Assembly (NCBI GenBank): GCA_010030245.1
Contig: RGPR01000005.1
Coordinates: forward strand, 1 to 38,754
DNA: 38,754 nt
Source: Gammaproteobacteria bacterium
GTDB lineage: Bacteria > Pseudomonadota > Gammaproteobacteria > Legionellales > Legionellaceae
Direction of reading: 5' to 3'
The notes under the pieces are model-generated. The model had not been told where the DNA came from. It worked only from the letters and a program-made list of their open reading frames with translations, and made no database searches. The position numbers were made by a program, and so were the translations under genes. Positions 11,356-20,020 of the stretch are shown piece by piece. Position 1 is the stretch's first letter. Each line of letters starts with the position of its first letter.

Positions 11356-11859
11356 TTAATTTTTAACATCTATAATGGAACGATGTCGCAGTTTGTTTTG
11401 CAGTTGGATAATGCCATAGATCAAGGCCTCAGCTGTTGGTGGACAACCAGGAACATAAATATCAACTGGTACAATCCGATCACAGCCTCTAACAACAGAA
11501 TATGAATAATGGTAATACCCGCCTCCATTAGCACATGATCCCATAGAAATCACCCAACGTGGCTCTGCCATTTGGTCATACACTTTTCTTAACGCAGGTG
11601 CCATTTTATTACATAAGGTGCCTGCTACTATCATGACATCTGATTGACGAGGACTCGGTCTAAAAATAACGCCAAATCGGTCAAGGTCGTATCGTGAAGC
11701 TCCTGCGTGCATCATTTCTACCGCGCAACAAGCAAGACCAAATGTCATTGGCCATAAGGATCCACTTTGGGCCCATCCAATTAATTTTTCTAGACTGGTT
11801 GTCGTGAACCCATTTTGTTGAAACGAAGGGGTTATTGTAGATGATTGAGCTACTCCCAT
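11356..11859 (-). CDS. nuoB: NADH-quinone oxidoreductase subunit B (4Fe-4S N2)
   Basis: Holds the terminal N2 cluster that reduces quinone. From the ATG at 11859 ([13 protein letters not shown]) the protein is 167 residues. Ligands are the adjacent cysteines in [10 protein letters not shown], one in [20 protein letters not shown] and one in [15 protein letters not shown]. The start is decided by an AAGGAG ribosome binding site 7 nt upstream of this ATG, inside the end of nuoA. A longer reading from GTG 11880 would place that site inside the coding region. The two genes overlap by 10 nt. Confidence 0.96.
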   Translation of the reverse strand: MGVAQSSTITPSFQQNGFTTTSLEKLIGWAQSGSLWPMTFGLACCAVEMMHAGASRYDLDRFGVIFRPSPRQSDVMIVAGTLCNKMAPALRKVYDQMAEPRWVISMGSCANGGGYYHYSYSVVRGCDRIVPVDIYVPGCPPTAEALIYGIIQLQNKLRHRSIIDVKN

Positions 11860-12206
11860 TCTAACGCTCCTTTTTTCCACTCATAGATAAAACCCAAGAC
11901 TAAAATACCTAAAAATATCATCATTGCAGTGTAGCCAAGCCATGATACTTTTCGTAGAACCACTGCCCATGGAAAGAAAAATGCTGTTTCCAAATCAAAA
12001 ATAATAAATAAAATAGCTACCAAATAAAATCTCACATCAGCAGGAATATGAGCAGATTCAAAGGCTTTAAACCCACATTCATAAGGTGAATTTTTTTCTG
12101 CATTTGGATTAGGCTTAGTGATTAGGCGTGAAAGAGTCAACATCACCACACCTAAAATAAAGGCAAAAACAATAAATATCAAAATAAATAAGTAATCAGT
12201 CAGCAT
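11850..12206 (-). CDS. nuoA: NADH-quinone oxidoreductase subunit A
   Basis: Small three-span membrane subunit at the junction of the two complex I arms, 118 residues. The conserved loop [17 protein letters not shown] contains the cysteine of the active/deactive-sensitive region, and the middle span [17 protein letters not shown] carries the conserved acidic pair. The ATG at 12206 has a TAGGAAAG ribosome binding site. Only 43 nt separate it from the tRNA-Leu gene upstream, and no clear promoter fits in that space. Confidence 0.96.
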   Translation of the reverse strand: MLTDYLFILIFIVFAFILGVVMLTLSRLITKPNPNAEKNSPYECGFKAFESAHIPADVRFYLVAILFIIFDLETAFFFPWAVVLRKVSWLGYTAMMIFLGILVLGFIYEWKKGALEWE

Positions 12207-12249
12207 AACTTTCCTACTCTGTGGTTTTTGTAAATATTAATTTAATAGG

Positions 12250-12334
12250 TGGTACCGAAGGCCGGACTCGAACCGGCACAGATTTCTCCACCGCCCCCTC
12301 AAGACGGCGTGTCTACCAATTCCACCACTTCGGC
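12250..12334 (-). tRNA. leuU: tRNA-Leu (anticodon GAG)
   Basis: An 85-nt class II tRNA on the minus strand. The acceptor arms (GCCGAAG with CTTCGGT), a discriminator A and an encoded CCA are present. The five-pair anticodon stem encloses loop TTGAGGG, so the anticodon is GAG (positions 12300-12298). A long variable arm, as expected for leucine tRNAs, precedes a T-arm with loop TTCGAGT and a perfect five-pair stem. E. coli has tRNA-Leu(GAG) (leuU) directly after secG, so the position is conserved synteny. Confidence 0.97.
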
Positions 12335-12349
12335 ATTTTTTTGCTGATC

Positions 12350-12355
12350 ATTATA
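12350..12355 (-). promoter_or_regulatory. possible -10 box before tRNA-Leu
   Basis: On the minus strand a perfect TATAAT lies 16 nt before the tRNA 5' end, within the 31-nt gap after secG. A -35 hexamer at the right distance is poor (CCCCTC region). It may be a weak independent promoter for the tRNA and nuo genes, or a chance match in AT-rich DNA. Confidence 0.3.
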
Positions 12356-12365
12356 AATCCAAGCT

Positions 12366-12683
12366 CTATTTTGAGGGGCTTGGCACTGGCAGAGCTTTGT
12401 TGTTTTGCGCCGCCTGTAGACTGCTATTTGGAGCTGTTTTCAAACTTTTTCGATTGTACGACAAACTAGCAGATAATAGCAAGCTTGTTGCGAAGAAAGT
12501 TAATAATAATATGCCTGTTAGCTTAAATAAAAAGCCACCAGTGCCTTGGCTACCAAAAACTGTCGCAGAGGCACCAGATCCGAAAGCCGCCCCCATTTCT
12601 GAGCCCTTCCCTTGCTGGATTAAAACCAATACTATCAGCATAATGGCAACGATAAAGTGAAAAACTAATAACAAGTGATACAT
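12366..12683 (-). CDS. secG: Preprotein translocase subunit SecG
   Basis: Auxiliary membrane subunit of the SecYEG protein export channel, 105 residues. Two hydrophobic spans (about residues 1-22 and 52-72) flank the conserved glycine-rich loop QQGKGSEMGAAFGSG, followed by ATVFGSQGTGGFLFKLT. The C-terminal tail is short and polar. The ATG at 12683 lies inside the end of tpiA, an overlap of 19 nt, which suggests coupled translation. Confidence 0.95.
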   Translation of the reverse strand: MYHLLLVFHFIVAIMLIVLVLIQQGKGSEMGAAFGSGASATVFGSQGTGGFLFKLTGILLLTFFATSLLLSASLSYNRKSLKTAPNSSLQAAQNNKALPVPSPSK

Positions 12684-13417
12684 TGTATAATTTCCAAAAA
12701 TTGTTCAACATTCAATGCAGCGCCACCAATTAAAACACCTTGACACTCATTGATTTCATTAATCATCGTAATATTAGAATGACTAACACTGCCACCATAT
12801 AAAATCGGCGGGATCTTTGCTTTATCATCAAGCTCAGCGATTATTCTCTGAATGGCTTGCAGCGTATTTTTAATTTCGAATTGAGTTGGCGTTAGCCCGC
12901 TCCCTATTGCCCATACTGGCTCATAGGCAATGATTGCACGCTCAAAATCTAATCGCTTGTCCACGCATAAAGCTTGTATTTGTTCTAGCAAAACCAAATC
13001 GGTAAGACCTTTATGGTATTGTTCCAAGGTTTCACCGATACAAAACACCGGTATCATACCACATTCTTTGACAAGGTAAAATTTTTTTGCAATTAAATCT
13101 GCTGACTCAGCAAACACATGTCTTCGTTCAGAATGCCCCACCAACACATAGCTTACAGCATATTCTTTTAGCATACTTGCGGCAACTTCCCCAGTAAAGG
13201 CTCCTGCTTTTTCGTAAGCCACATTCTGCGAGCCCCAGCAATAATTATCCTTATTGGCGTGATCTTGAAAATATGACATGTAAAGCATTGGAGGCAAAAC
13301 CACAACTTCAAGTTCTGGCTTAAACTCAGCGAATTTGTTTAATCTGGAAATATAATGATTTAACATCTCTTTTGAACCATTCATTTTCCAATTTGCCATC
13401 ACCCATTTTTTCTTCAC
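12665..13417 (-). CDS. tpiA: Triosephosphate isomerase
   Basis: Glycolytic enzyme interconverting dihydroxyacetone phosphate and glyceraldehyde 3-phosphate, 250 residues, the standard length. The N-terminal NWKMNGS holds the catalytic lysine, GHSERR the catalytic histidine, and AYEPVWAIGSG the catalytic glutamate. YGGSVSHSNI and GVLIGGAAL form the phosphate-binding region. It begins with GTG at 13417, supported by a GGAG site 6 nt upstream. It lies between glmM and secG, an order also known in other gammaproteobacteria. Confidence 0.97.
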   Translation of the reverse strand: MKKKWVMANWKMNGSKEMLNHYISRLNKFAEFKPELEVVVLPPMLYMSYFQDHANKDNYCWGSQNVAYEKAGAFTGEVAASMLKEYAVSYVLVGHSERRHVFAESADLIAKKFYLVKECGMIPVFCIGETLEQYHKGLTDLVLLEQIQALCVDKRLDFERAIIAYEPVWAIGSGLTPTQFEIKNTLQAIQRIIAELDDKAKIPPILYGGSVSHSNITMINEINECQGVLIGGAALNVEQFLEIIQCITCY

Positions 13418-13426
13418 CTGTGGCTC

Positions 13427-14806
13427 CTAGATTACCGCTGGTTTCAATTTACTAGCGTGAGTTTCTTTCTCAACTGCATGTTGCAGACATAATTGTTCTA
13501 TTTCTGTCTTTCTTTGCAATAATTCCGTTTCATTTTCGCCTTCAAGTAAGATTCGAAGAAGCGGCTCTGTACCTGATGGCCTGACCAGGATTCGGCCTTT
13601 ATTTTTCAATTCTTTTGCGTGTCGTTCCAGCTCAACTTTGATTGCACTATTTTCCATCAGGCTTTTAGCATCATGGGTTTTAATATTCACTAAGACCTGA
13701 GGCAAGAGATTCAACTCATTATCCAATTCAGCCAGTGTTTTTTGTTCTTTTTGCATGCTGGCAAGGACTTGAAGGGCTGCAATAATACCATCACCAGTTG
13801 TGGTTTTATCTAGACAAACAATATGTCCCGAAGTTTCACCACCAACAATCCAGTTGTTTTCCTTTAAGGCGCCCAGCACATATCTATCGCCAACATTACT
13901 GCGAATAAAAGGAATACCCAGGGCGTTAAGGCGGAGCTCTAATGCCACATTTGTCATCAGTGTACCAACAACGCCACCATTTAATTGACCTGATTGAAAT
14001 CTGTCACGCACAATCAAATATAAAATTCCATCACCATTCACAATCTTACCCTGATGGGTAACCATCAATACTCTGTCTCCATCGCCATCAAGCGCAATAC
14101 CCAAGTCAGCGCCTGTTTCAAGCACTTTTTCCTGAAGGCGGGCAGGATAGTTGGAACCACATTGCTGGTTAATATTAAATCCATCTGGCTTATCACACAA
14201 GGTAATGACTTCAGCACCTAACTCCTTAAAAACATTCGGTGCTACCTTATAAGTAGCGCCGTTGGCACAATCGACAACAATTTTTAAACCATTAAGTCGC
14301 ATTAAAGAGGGAATGCTTGATTTACAAAATTCTATATAGCGGCCTGCAGCATCAATGACTCGCGTTGCTTTACCCAGCATGTTGGATGGTACTATCTCAA
14401 AAGGCTTTTCTAATTCAGCTTCAATGGCCAGTTCCATTTCATCTGGTAATTTACCGCCATTGGCATCAAAAAACTTGATACCATTATCTTCATATGGATT
14501 ATGTGATGCACTAATCACGATCCCTGCATTTGCTCGAAATGTTTGAGTTAAATAAGCAATAGCAGGGGTTGGCATTGGACCAAGAAGCTTGACATCTACT
14601 CCTGCAGCAGCTAATCCAGCTTCGAGCGCTGATTCGAACATATACCCTGAAATTCGTGTATCTTTGCCTATTAATACTTTTCTGCGTTGACTTTTAACCA
14701 AGACCTTGCCAACAGCCCAACCTAAACGCATGACGAATTCCGGGTGAATTTTTTGACTCCCAACTCTCCCTCGTATGCCATCAGTTCCAAAATATTTCTT
14801 AGTCAT
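13427..14806 (-). CDS. glmM: Phosphoglucosamine mutase
   Basis: Converts glucosamine 6-phosphate to glucosamine 1-phosphate for peptidoglycan and LPS precursor synthesis. It is 459 residues, slightly longer than the usual 445 because of a polar C-terminal tail (about 15 residues). The active serine loop [19 protein letters not shown], the metal-binding DGDGDR, the sugar-specificity loop GGETSGH and the phosphate-binding [11 protein letters not shown] are all intact. The ATG at 14806 overlaps the end of folP by 8 nt. Confidence 0.97.
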   Translation of the reverse strand: MTKKYFGTDGIRGRVGSQKIHPEFVMRLGWAVGKVLVKSQRRKVLIGKDTRISGYMFESALEAGLAAAGVDVKLLGPMPTPAIAYLTQTFRANAGIVISASHNPYEDNGIKFFDANGGKLPDEMELAIEAELEKPFEIVPSNMLGKATRVIDAAGRYIEFCKSSIPSLMRLNGLKIVVDCANGATYKVAPNVFKELGAEVITLCDKPDGFNINQQCGSNYPARLQEKVLETGADLGIALDGDGDRVLMVTHQGKIVNGDGILYLIVRDRFQSGQLNGGVVGTLMTNVALELRLNALGIPFIRSNVGDRYVLGALKENNWIVGGETSGHIVCLDKTTTGDGIIAALQVLASMQKEQKTLAELDNELNLLPQVLVNIKTHDAKSLMENSAIKVELERHAKELKNKGRILVRPSGTEPLLRILLEGENETELLQRKTEIEQLCLQHAVEKETHASKLKPAVI

Positions 14807-15665
14807 TTTTTATATCCTGATCTAAAATTGCTCTCAACATTAATAATGTGTCTTTTGTAGCTTCAACATCATGGGTTCGATGTATATTAGCCCCACCCAT
14901 AAACGCACAAGCTGTAACTGCCGCACCACCATATGTGCGCGCATCAATATTTTTATCTAAAACTTCACCTATAAACGTTTTACGTGATGCCCCTACTAGT
15001 ATCGGCAACCCAAGTGCTGAAAGTTCATCCACTTTGCCAATTAATTTTAAATTGTCTCGGCCAACTTTACCAAAACCAATCCCCGGATCTAATATAAAGC
15101 GTTTTCGGTTGAACCCATTAGCTTCTAGTGAGTTAAGTCGTTGCTCAAAAAAATGCAGCACCGCTTGACAAATATCTTGGTTTTCTTGCCATAAGTGCGG
15201 TGGCGCTGCACGGTGCTGTATATTTTGATGCATCAAACAAACAGGAACATCGTATTGGCTAAGCAATTCGATACTGCCTTTTTGCGTCAAAGCAAAAATA
15301 TCGTTGATGACATCCACACCAAGATCGAGAGCAATTGCCATCACCTCAGGTTTATAAGTATCTATCGATATACATATATCTGTGGCCTGACGCAAATGTT
15401 TTAAAAAAGGTTTAATTCGGTCAATTTCCTCTGCAGCGCTTAGCCCTTGAGCACCTGGTCTACTTGATTCTGCACCAATGTCAATGATATCGGCGCCTTG
15501 CTCTATCATTTCATGAACCTTAGGATATGCATGCTCTAATGTATTAAATTTACCCCCATCTGAAAATGAATCTGGGGTTAAATTTAATATGCCCATCACG
15601 AGTGGTACTTTGTTTTGGTCTTCAGCACTTAAGGCTAGCCATTTTTTAAAATGTTCTGCATTCAC
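14799..15665 (-). CDS. folP: Dihydropteroate synthase
   Basis: Folate pathway enzyme joining 4-aminobenzoate to hydroxymethyl-dihydropterin diphosphate, 288 residues. Conserved loops are [26 protein letters not shown], the DINDIFA region, DPGIGFGK and [10 protein letters not shown]. The start is GTG at 15665 with a weak ribosome binding site, 2 nt beyond the ftsH stop, so it probably relies on coupling. The ftsH-folP-glmM order is conserved in gammaproteobacteria. Confidence 0.96.
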   Translation of the reverse strand: MNAEHFKKWLALSAEDQNKVPLVMGILNLTPDSFSDGGKFNTLEHAYPKVHEMIEQGADIIDIGAESSRPGAQGLSAAEEIDRIKPFLKHLRQATDICISIDTYKPEVMAIALDLGVDVINDIFALTQKGSIELLSQYDVPVCLMHQNIQHRAAPPHLWQENQDICQAVLHFFEQRLNSLEANGFNRKRFILDPGIGFGKVGRDNLKLIGKVDELSALGLPILVGASRKTFIGEVLDKNIDARTYGGAAVTACAFMGGANIHRTHDVEATKDTLLMLRAILDQDIKND

Positions 15666-15667
15666 AA

Positions 15668-17509
15668 CTATTCTTTAGATGTTGTATCAGTATTTGAGTT
15701 CCATTCTGGCGCCTGTTTCAACTCCCCGCTCATGATTTTTTGAATTTGTGGTGCATCAATTGTTTCAAACTTAATCAAGAAATCAGCCATCGCATGTAAT
15801 TTATCAAGGTGCTCAGTTAATATTGCTTTCGCTCGTTGATAGTTGTGTTCAATGATTGATTGCACCTCAATATCAATGTGTTCTGCTGTTTTATCGGATA
15901 TTTCCTTAGTTTGCTGCACTGAACGACCTAAAAAGACCTCACCCTCTTCCTGTCCATAACTGCGAGGACCAAGCTTTGATAGCCCCCAACTAGTGACCAT
16001 TTTACGAGCTAAATCTGTAGCGCGAGAGATATCGTTGGAAGCACCGGTTGTGACCCCATCTGAACCAAATATCAACTCCTCAGCCACGCGACCACCATAT
16101 AAACTGGCAAGTTGACTCTCTAGACGCTGCTTGGTATAGCTATATCTGTCTTGTTCTGGGAGGAACATGGTCACACCCAAAGCACGTCCACGCGGGATAA
16201 TGGTCACTTTATAAACGGGATCATGCTCTGGCACCATTAAACCAACAATCGCATGCCCTGCTTCATGATAAGCTGTTAATTTCTTCTCATGTTCATCCAT
16301 AACCATTGAGCGTCTTTCTGCACCCATCATGATTTTATCTTTAGCTTTGTCCATTTCCAACATAGCTACTTTCTTTTTGTTAGCACGTGCAGCAAATAAA
16401 GCAGCCTCATTCACCAAGTTTGCCAAATCAGCACCAGAAAATCCTGGCGTACCTCGCGCAATACTTAAGATATTGACATCTTTATCTAGAGGCACATGTT
16501 GCGCATGAACTTGTAGTATTTGTTCTCGGCCACGAATATCAGGTAAAGGCACCACCACTTGTCTATCAAAGCGGCCGGGGCGCAGTAAAGCTGGATCAAG
16601 TACATCTGGACGATTGGTTGCGGCAATCACAATGACGCCTTCATTTCCCTCAAAACCATCCATTTCAACAAGCAACTGATTCAAGGTTTGTTCACGCTCA
16701 TCATGACCTCCGCCCAAACCCGCCCCACGATGGCGACCAACTGCATCGATCTCGTCAATGAAAATAATACATGGAGCTTGTTTTTTAGCTTGTTCAAACA
16801 TATCCCGAACACGTGAGGCACCCACCCCTACAAACATTTCAACAAAATCAGAACCTGATATCGTGAAAAAAGGAACTTTAGCCTCTCCAGCCACAGCTTT
16901 AGCCAGCAAGGTTTTACCAGTGCCTGGGGAACCTACCAATAAAACACCGCGTGGAATTCTACCACCTAGTTTCTGAAATTTGCCCGGTTCTTTTAAAAAT
17001 TCGACCAATTCTTTGACTTCTTCTTTGGCTTCATCCACACCAGCCACATTTGCAAAGGTAATTTTTACCTGGTCCTCGCCAAGTAATCTAGCTCGGGAGC
17101 GACCAAATGACATAGCCCCCTTGCCACCACCGCCTTGCATTTGTCTCATGAAAAAAACCCACACCCCAATTAGTAAAAACATTGGAAACCAGTTGACAAA
17201 AATATGCATTAAAAAACTTTCTTGTTGTTTTTCCTGGCCGTTAACGTCCACATTATGCTTAATCAGCTCATCTAACAAAGCAAAATCAGGCAGTGGCATG
17301 TAAGTCACAAAGGTTTGATTATTTTTTGTTGTGCCGCGAATAACCTTATCTTCTTCAACCATGATGCTTTGGATGCTATCTTGTTTGATATCTTTCAAAA
17401 ATTGGGAGTAAGATACTTTCTCAGTCACACCATGATTAGGGCTCATATTGCTGAACACTGAAACCAGCACCAGCGCTATCACAAGCCATAAAAACATATT
17501 TTTTATCAT
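15668..17509 (-). CDS. ftsH: ATP-dependent zinc metalloprotease FtsH
   Basis: Inner-membrane AAA+ protease that degrades misassembled membrane proteins and regulatory substrates. From the ATG at 17509 ([14 protein letters not shown]) it is 613 residues. Two N-terminal spans flank a periplasmic domain. The AAA module has Walker A GSPGTGKT near residue 195, Walker B IIFIDEID, and the second region of homology ([20 protein letters not shown]). The zinc site is HEAGH. An upstream in-frame GTG at 17527 is possible, but the ATG start aligns with known FtsH N-termini. Confidence 0.97.
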   Translation of the reverse strand: MIKNMFLWLVIALVLVSVFSNMSPNHGVTEKVSYSQFLKDIKQDSIQSIMVEEDKVIRGTTKNNQTFVTYMPLPDFALLDELIKHNVDVNGQEKQQESFLMHIFVNWFPMFLLIGVWVFFMRQMQGGGGKGAMSFGRSRARLLGEDQVKITFANVAGVDEAKEEVKELVEFLKEPGKFQKLGGRIPRGVLLVGSPGTGKTLLAKAVAGEAKVPFFTISGSDFVEMFVGVGASRVRDMFEQAKKQAPCIIFIDEIDAVGRHRGAGLGGGHDEREQTLNQLLVEMDGFEGNEGVIVIAATNRPDVLDPALLRPGRFDRQVVVPLPDIRGREQILQVHAQHVPLDKDVNILSIARGTPGFSGADLANLVNEAALFAARANKKKVAMLEMDKAKDKIMMGAERRSMVMDEHEKKLTAYHEAGHAIVGLMVPEHDPVYKVTIIPRGRALGVTMFLPEQDRYSYTKQRLESQLASLYGGRVAEELIFGSDGVTTGASNDISRATDLARKMVTSWGLSKLGPRSYGQEEGEVFLGRSVQQTKEISDKTAEHIDIEVQSIIEHNYQRAKAILTEHLDKLHAMADFLIKFETIDAPQIQKIMSGELKQAPEWNSNTDTTSKE

Positions 17510-17585
17510 GTCGTTCAAAATAACCACCTATTTGTTGTGCTTCAATTGTATTGAAGAAATATAAAGGCACTAAATCACTAAATTA

Positions 17586-18206
17586 CTATAATTTAAAGCC
17601 CTTCGCTAGTAAGTAAAATTCACGAGAGCGATCTCTTGATGCTTGAGGCTTTAGAATACTGACTTTGCTAAAATGTTCGCGAATAAATTTCAAGTAAGCA
17701 TCAAATCCCTCACCCTGAAAAAGTTTTATTAAAAACCCTCCTCCGGGCTTCAAAAAAGCCATCGCAAAATCAGCGGCCAATTCTGCAAGAAACATTGTTT
17801 TTGGCAAATCAATATGTTTACACCCACTCCAATTTGGCGCCATGTCAGAAATCACAATATCGACTTCCCTAGGGCATAATTTAGCACTCAGTTCAGCTAA
17901 AACGGCATCTTCAGTAAAGTCTCCACAGATAAATTCAACCCCAGGCAAATGTTCCATCGGCAGAATATCAAGTGCTAATAATTTTGCCTGCTCATTAAAT
18001 TTTTGGGATAGATACTGCGACCATCCACCAGGAGCTGAACCTAAGTCTACGATGGTCATTCCTGACTTGAATAACTTTTCCTTTTGGTCGAGTTCCTCTA
18101 GTTTAAAATAGGCACGACTTCTCAAACCGTGTTGGTGTGCTTTTTTTACATACGCATCTGAGAAATGTTCTCGCAACCATTGTTTAGAAGTTTTGGATTG
18201 TTTCAT
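17586..18206 (-). CDS. rlmE: 23S rRNA 2'-O-methyltransferase (U2552), RlmE/RrmJ
   Basis: Methylates the ribose of U2552 in 23S rRNA using S-adenosylmethionine, 206 residues, the usual length. The N-terminus KQWLREHFSDAYVKKAHQHGLRSRAYFKLEEL is the typical RNA-contact segment. The SAM-binding motif is VDLGSAPGGWSQYL, and the catalytic aspartate sits in VISDMAPNWSG. GGGFLIKLFQGEGFD carries the catalytic lysine region. It is the first gene of the minus-strand run and lies divergent from yhbY, as in many gammaproteobacteria. Confidence 0.97.
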   Translation of the reverse strand: MKQSKTSKQWLREHFSDAYVKKAHQHGLRSRAYFKLEELDQKEKLFKSGMTIVDLGSAPGGWSQYLSQKFNEQAKLLALDILPMEHLPGVEFICGDFTEDAVLAELSAKLCPREVDIVISDMAPNWSGCKHIDLPKTMFLAELAADFAMAFLKPGGGFLIKLFQGEGFDAYLKFIREHFSKVSILKPQASRDRSREFYLLAKGFKL

Positions 18207-18283
18207 GCTTTATTTACCGAAAAAAGTGCAAATAAATAAATATATTTACAATAAACATATTTATTGATATAATTACTGCCATG

Positions 18284-18331
18284 CTGACATTATTTTAAAT
18301 TTATTTTAACAAAATAAATGACAAATGTCAG
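18284..18331. promoter_or_regulatory. nested inverted and tandem repeats between rlmE and yhbY
   Basis: The 171-nt divergent intergenic region holds a perfect 8-bp inverted repeat, CTGACATT at 18284-18291 with AATGTCAG at 18324-18331. Inside it is a 7-bp hairpin TTATTTT-AAC-AAAATAA (18301-18317). The octamer TATTTTAA also occurs twice with 11-bp spacing (18291 and 18302). The right arm touches the proposed yhbY promoter. AT-richness makes chance matches possible; the GC-containing outer arms are the best supported part. Confidence 0.4.
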
Positions 18332-18346
18332 ATCTATAGATAAAAT
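18318..18346 (+). promoter_or_regulatory. predicted sigma-70 promoter for yhbY
   Basis: A -35 hexamer ATGACA (18318-18323) and a -10 hexamer TAAAAT (18341-18346) are separated by exactly 17 nt. Each differs from consensus at one base. The start of transcription would fall about 25 nt before the yhbY ATG. Confidence 0.55.
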
Positions 18347-18377
18347 ATGTTCATTTTTTTAAACCTGGGAAACATTA

Positions 18378-18656
18378 ATGTTATCTAAAGAACAACGACT
18401 AAAATTGAAGCAACAAGCACATCACCTAAAACCCGTGGTTCTTATCGGTCAAAAAGGCTTAACAGCAGCCGTCATTAATGAAACCAACCTGGCACTTAAA
18501 GCACATGAATGTATTAAAATCAAAATGAATGGCAGCGATAAGGATGATCGTCACTCCTTAACCCAAACCCTATGTCAACATCTCAATGCAGAACTGATTG
18601 AATGTATTGGTCATATGGTTGTTCTTTATAGGCAGAAAGATGCAAACCTCACATGA
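18378..18656 (+). CDS. yhbY: YhbY-family RNA-binding protein (CRM domain)
   Basis: Small CRM-domain protein that associates with pre-50S ribosomal particles in E. coli, 92 residues. The conserved core is LKPVVLIGQKGLTAAVINE with the GxxG-type loop, followed by HECIKIKMNG and a C-terminal IGHMVVLYR strand. A GGGAAA ribosome binding site precedes the ATG. It is divergent from rlmE, the arrangement also seen in E. coli. Its last 17 nt overlap the start proposed for the next gene. Confidence 0.93.
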   Translation: MLSKEQRLKLKQQAHHLKPVVLIGQKGLTAAVINETNLALKAHECIKIKMNGSDKDDRHSLTQTLCQHLNAELIECIGHMVVLYRQKDANLT

Positions 18657-19785
18657 ATTAGCGATAAATCTTACGCGCGAGGGTAAGGATATCAATGAAC
18701 GTCTGCCAATTACCCAAGTTGTAGAGTTTCTGCAAGGGCGCAACTTAGATACCACTGAAGAACATTTACAAACTTATGCTAGAGTGCAAGAGACCAATGC
18801 TAAAATTGCACTGGCGAAAGAGGACTTAAATATTTTTGAAAAAGCGTACATTTTAAAACTTCTCGTTGACGAACGACAAATTACACAATATTTGAAAGAC
18901 TATGAGACGTGGCTAACTAAGAAAAAAATTGACGAAACCATGCTAAGCTTTTTAGAATTTTTAGCTTATAAAAAACATCATCGCCTAAAAACCTTCCTTA
19001 AACTTGCGGACAAATCTAATCCAAAACCTGTTTACTGGCCCCATTTTACTGGGGGCGCTGTCATTACTGTCGGCGCAATTGCTTATTTTAGCGCAAAACC
19101 CAACCATCTTCATCTAATACTAGATTGGATAACACAGCAAGCACCGCTATTAGCATGGCAGTTCATAAACTATATATGTTTACCCATAAATATTCCAAAG
19201 GTTTCGATGGTCATTAACTCTTTTAGTTTGGCCTATACCTTAGGTCTTCTCTGGAATAATCATGTCACCGATACGGCCCATAAAGTAGAAAAAACCATTA
19301 AATATTGTTTTCAAACGGGGATTATCCTCCTTGCTCAATTTTTATGTTATCTTCAACAAGGTAATCTGCCCCCCAGCATTTCAATTTTATTTATTTTATC
19401 TTCATTGTCGACAACCTTATTTAGTTTTAAAGCATGGATGAACCTTGCAAAGCCAAGTCTTCAAAATGGCCTATTAACTAAACCTGAACAGATACAACAA
19501 ATAGAGGATAAATACTATTATAAACGTAAAGAACGCGAACTTTTGATTGAGTATATATCCTTAGCTTTTATCACAGCTGGCTCAACAGTTGTCATTTTCA
19601 CTCTTTTGCCCGCACCTTATCTTAGTGTATTTTTCCTGGCGCTACAGTTCTTTATCAACATGGCAAAAAATGAATATCTGAAGTATTATGAAAACAAAAT
19701 AGCGGAAGAAATGCAGACAGAGATCTCTAATGTATTCCAGAATAGTCCCACACCCCCCATTTCTCCATATTGTATTTCCTCATAG
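18640..19785 (+). CDS. orphan multi-span membrane protein
   Basis: Not recognised. From the ATG at 18640 (MQTSHELAINL) the protein is 381 residues; an earlier in-frame ATG (18598) would lie deep inside yhbY. Residues 1-130 are charged and helical with no membrane segment. About six or seven hydrophobic spans follow, near residues 136-152, 165-183, 189-206, 219-240, 246-264, 305-323 and 325-342. A charged helical hairpin (280-303) separates the last two spans, and the tail is proline-rich (PTPPISPYC). It is likely an inner-membrane or host-membrane-targeted protein; no function can be assigned. Confidence 0.8.
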   Translation: MQTSHELAINLTREGKDINERLPITQVVEFLQGRNLDTTEEHLQTYARVQETNAKIALAKEDLNIFEKAYILKLLVDERQITQYLKDYETWLTKKKIDETMLSFLEFLAYKKHHRLKTFLKLADKSNPKPVYWPHFTGGAVITVGAIAYFSAKPNHLHLILDWITQQAPLLAWQFINYICLPINIPKVSMVINSFSLAYTLGLLWNNHVTDTAHKVEKTIKYCFQTGIILLAQFLCYLQQGNLPPSISILFILSSLSTTLFSFKAWMNLAKPSLQNGLLTKPEQIQQIEDKYYYKRKERELLIEYISLAFITAGSTVVIFTLLPAPYLSVFFLALQFFINMAKNEYLKYYENKIAEEMQTEISNVFQNSPTPPISPYCISS

Positions 19786-20020
19786 AACTGACATCAAAAA
19801 AATAAGTCAACCCATGCCAGTATTTGATCAATGATTTCTTAGATAGCAACAGTCATTAAGTATCTCAATGAGTTATAGAAAAAGCATAAAATACGTTCCC
19901 ACTTCACCCATCGCAGTGTAAACCATTTCTAATTAATTTAGCTTGAGAAATCACTGTCCTCAAATTTGACAATGCTCAGATTCAAACTATTCTTATCATA
20001 AAATAATATGGGAGAGTCAT
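19786..20020. other. 235-nt intergenic region
   Basis: AT-rich stretch after the multi-span membrane gene. No terminator hairpin with a T-run was recognised. The only signal seen is the promoter for the following coiled-coil gene near its right end. Confidence 0.5.
19966..19993 (+). promoter_or_regulatory. predicted sigma-70 promoter for the coiled-coil gene
   Basis: A perfect -35 hexamer TTGACA (19966-19971) is followed after 16 nt by TATTCT (19988-19993). A GGGAG ribosome binding site and the ATG at 20021 lie at normal distances downstream. The gene therefore appears to have its own transcription start. Confidence 0.55.

Noticed and set aside
12221-12469. 82-residue plus-strand frame across the tRNA
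   Set aside because: It runs through the antisense of the tRNA gene and secG and has no coding-like features.
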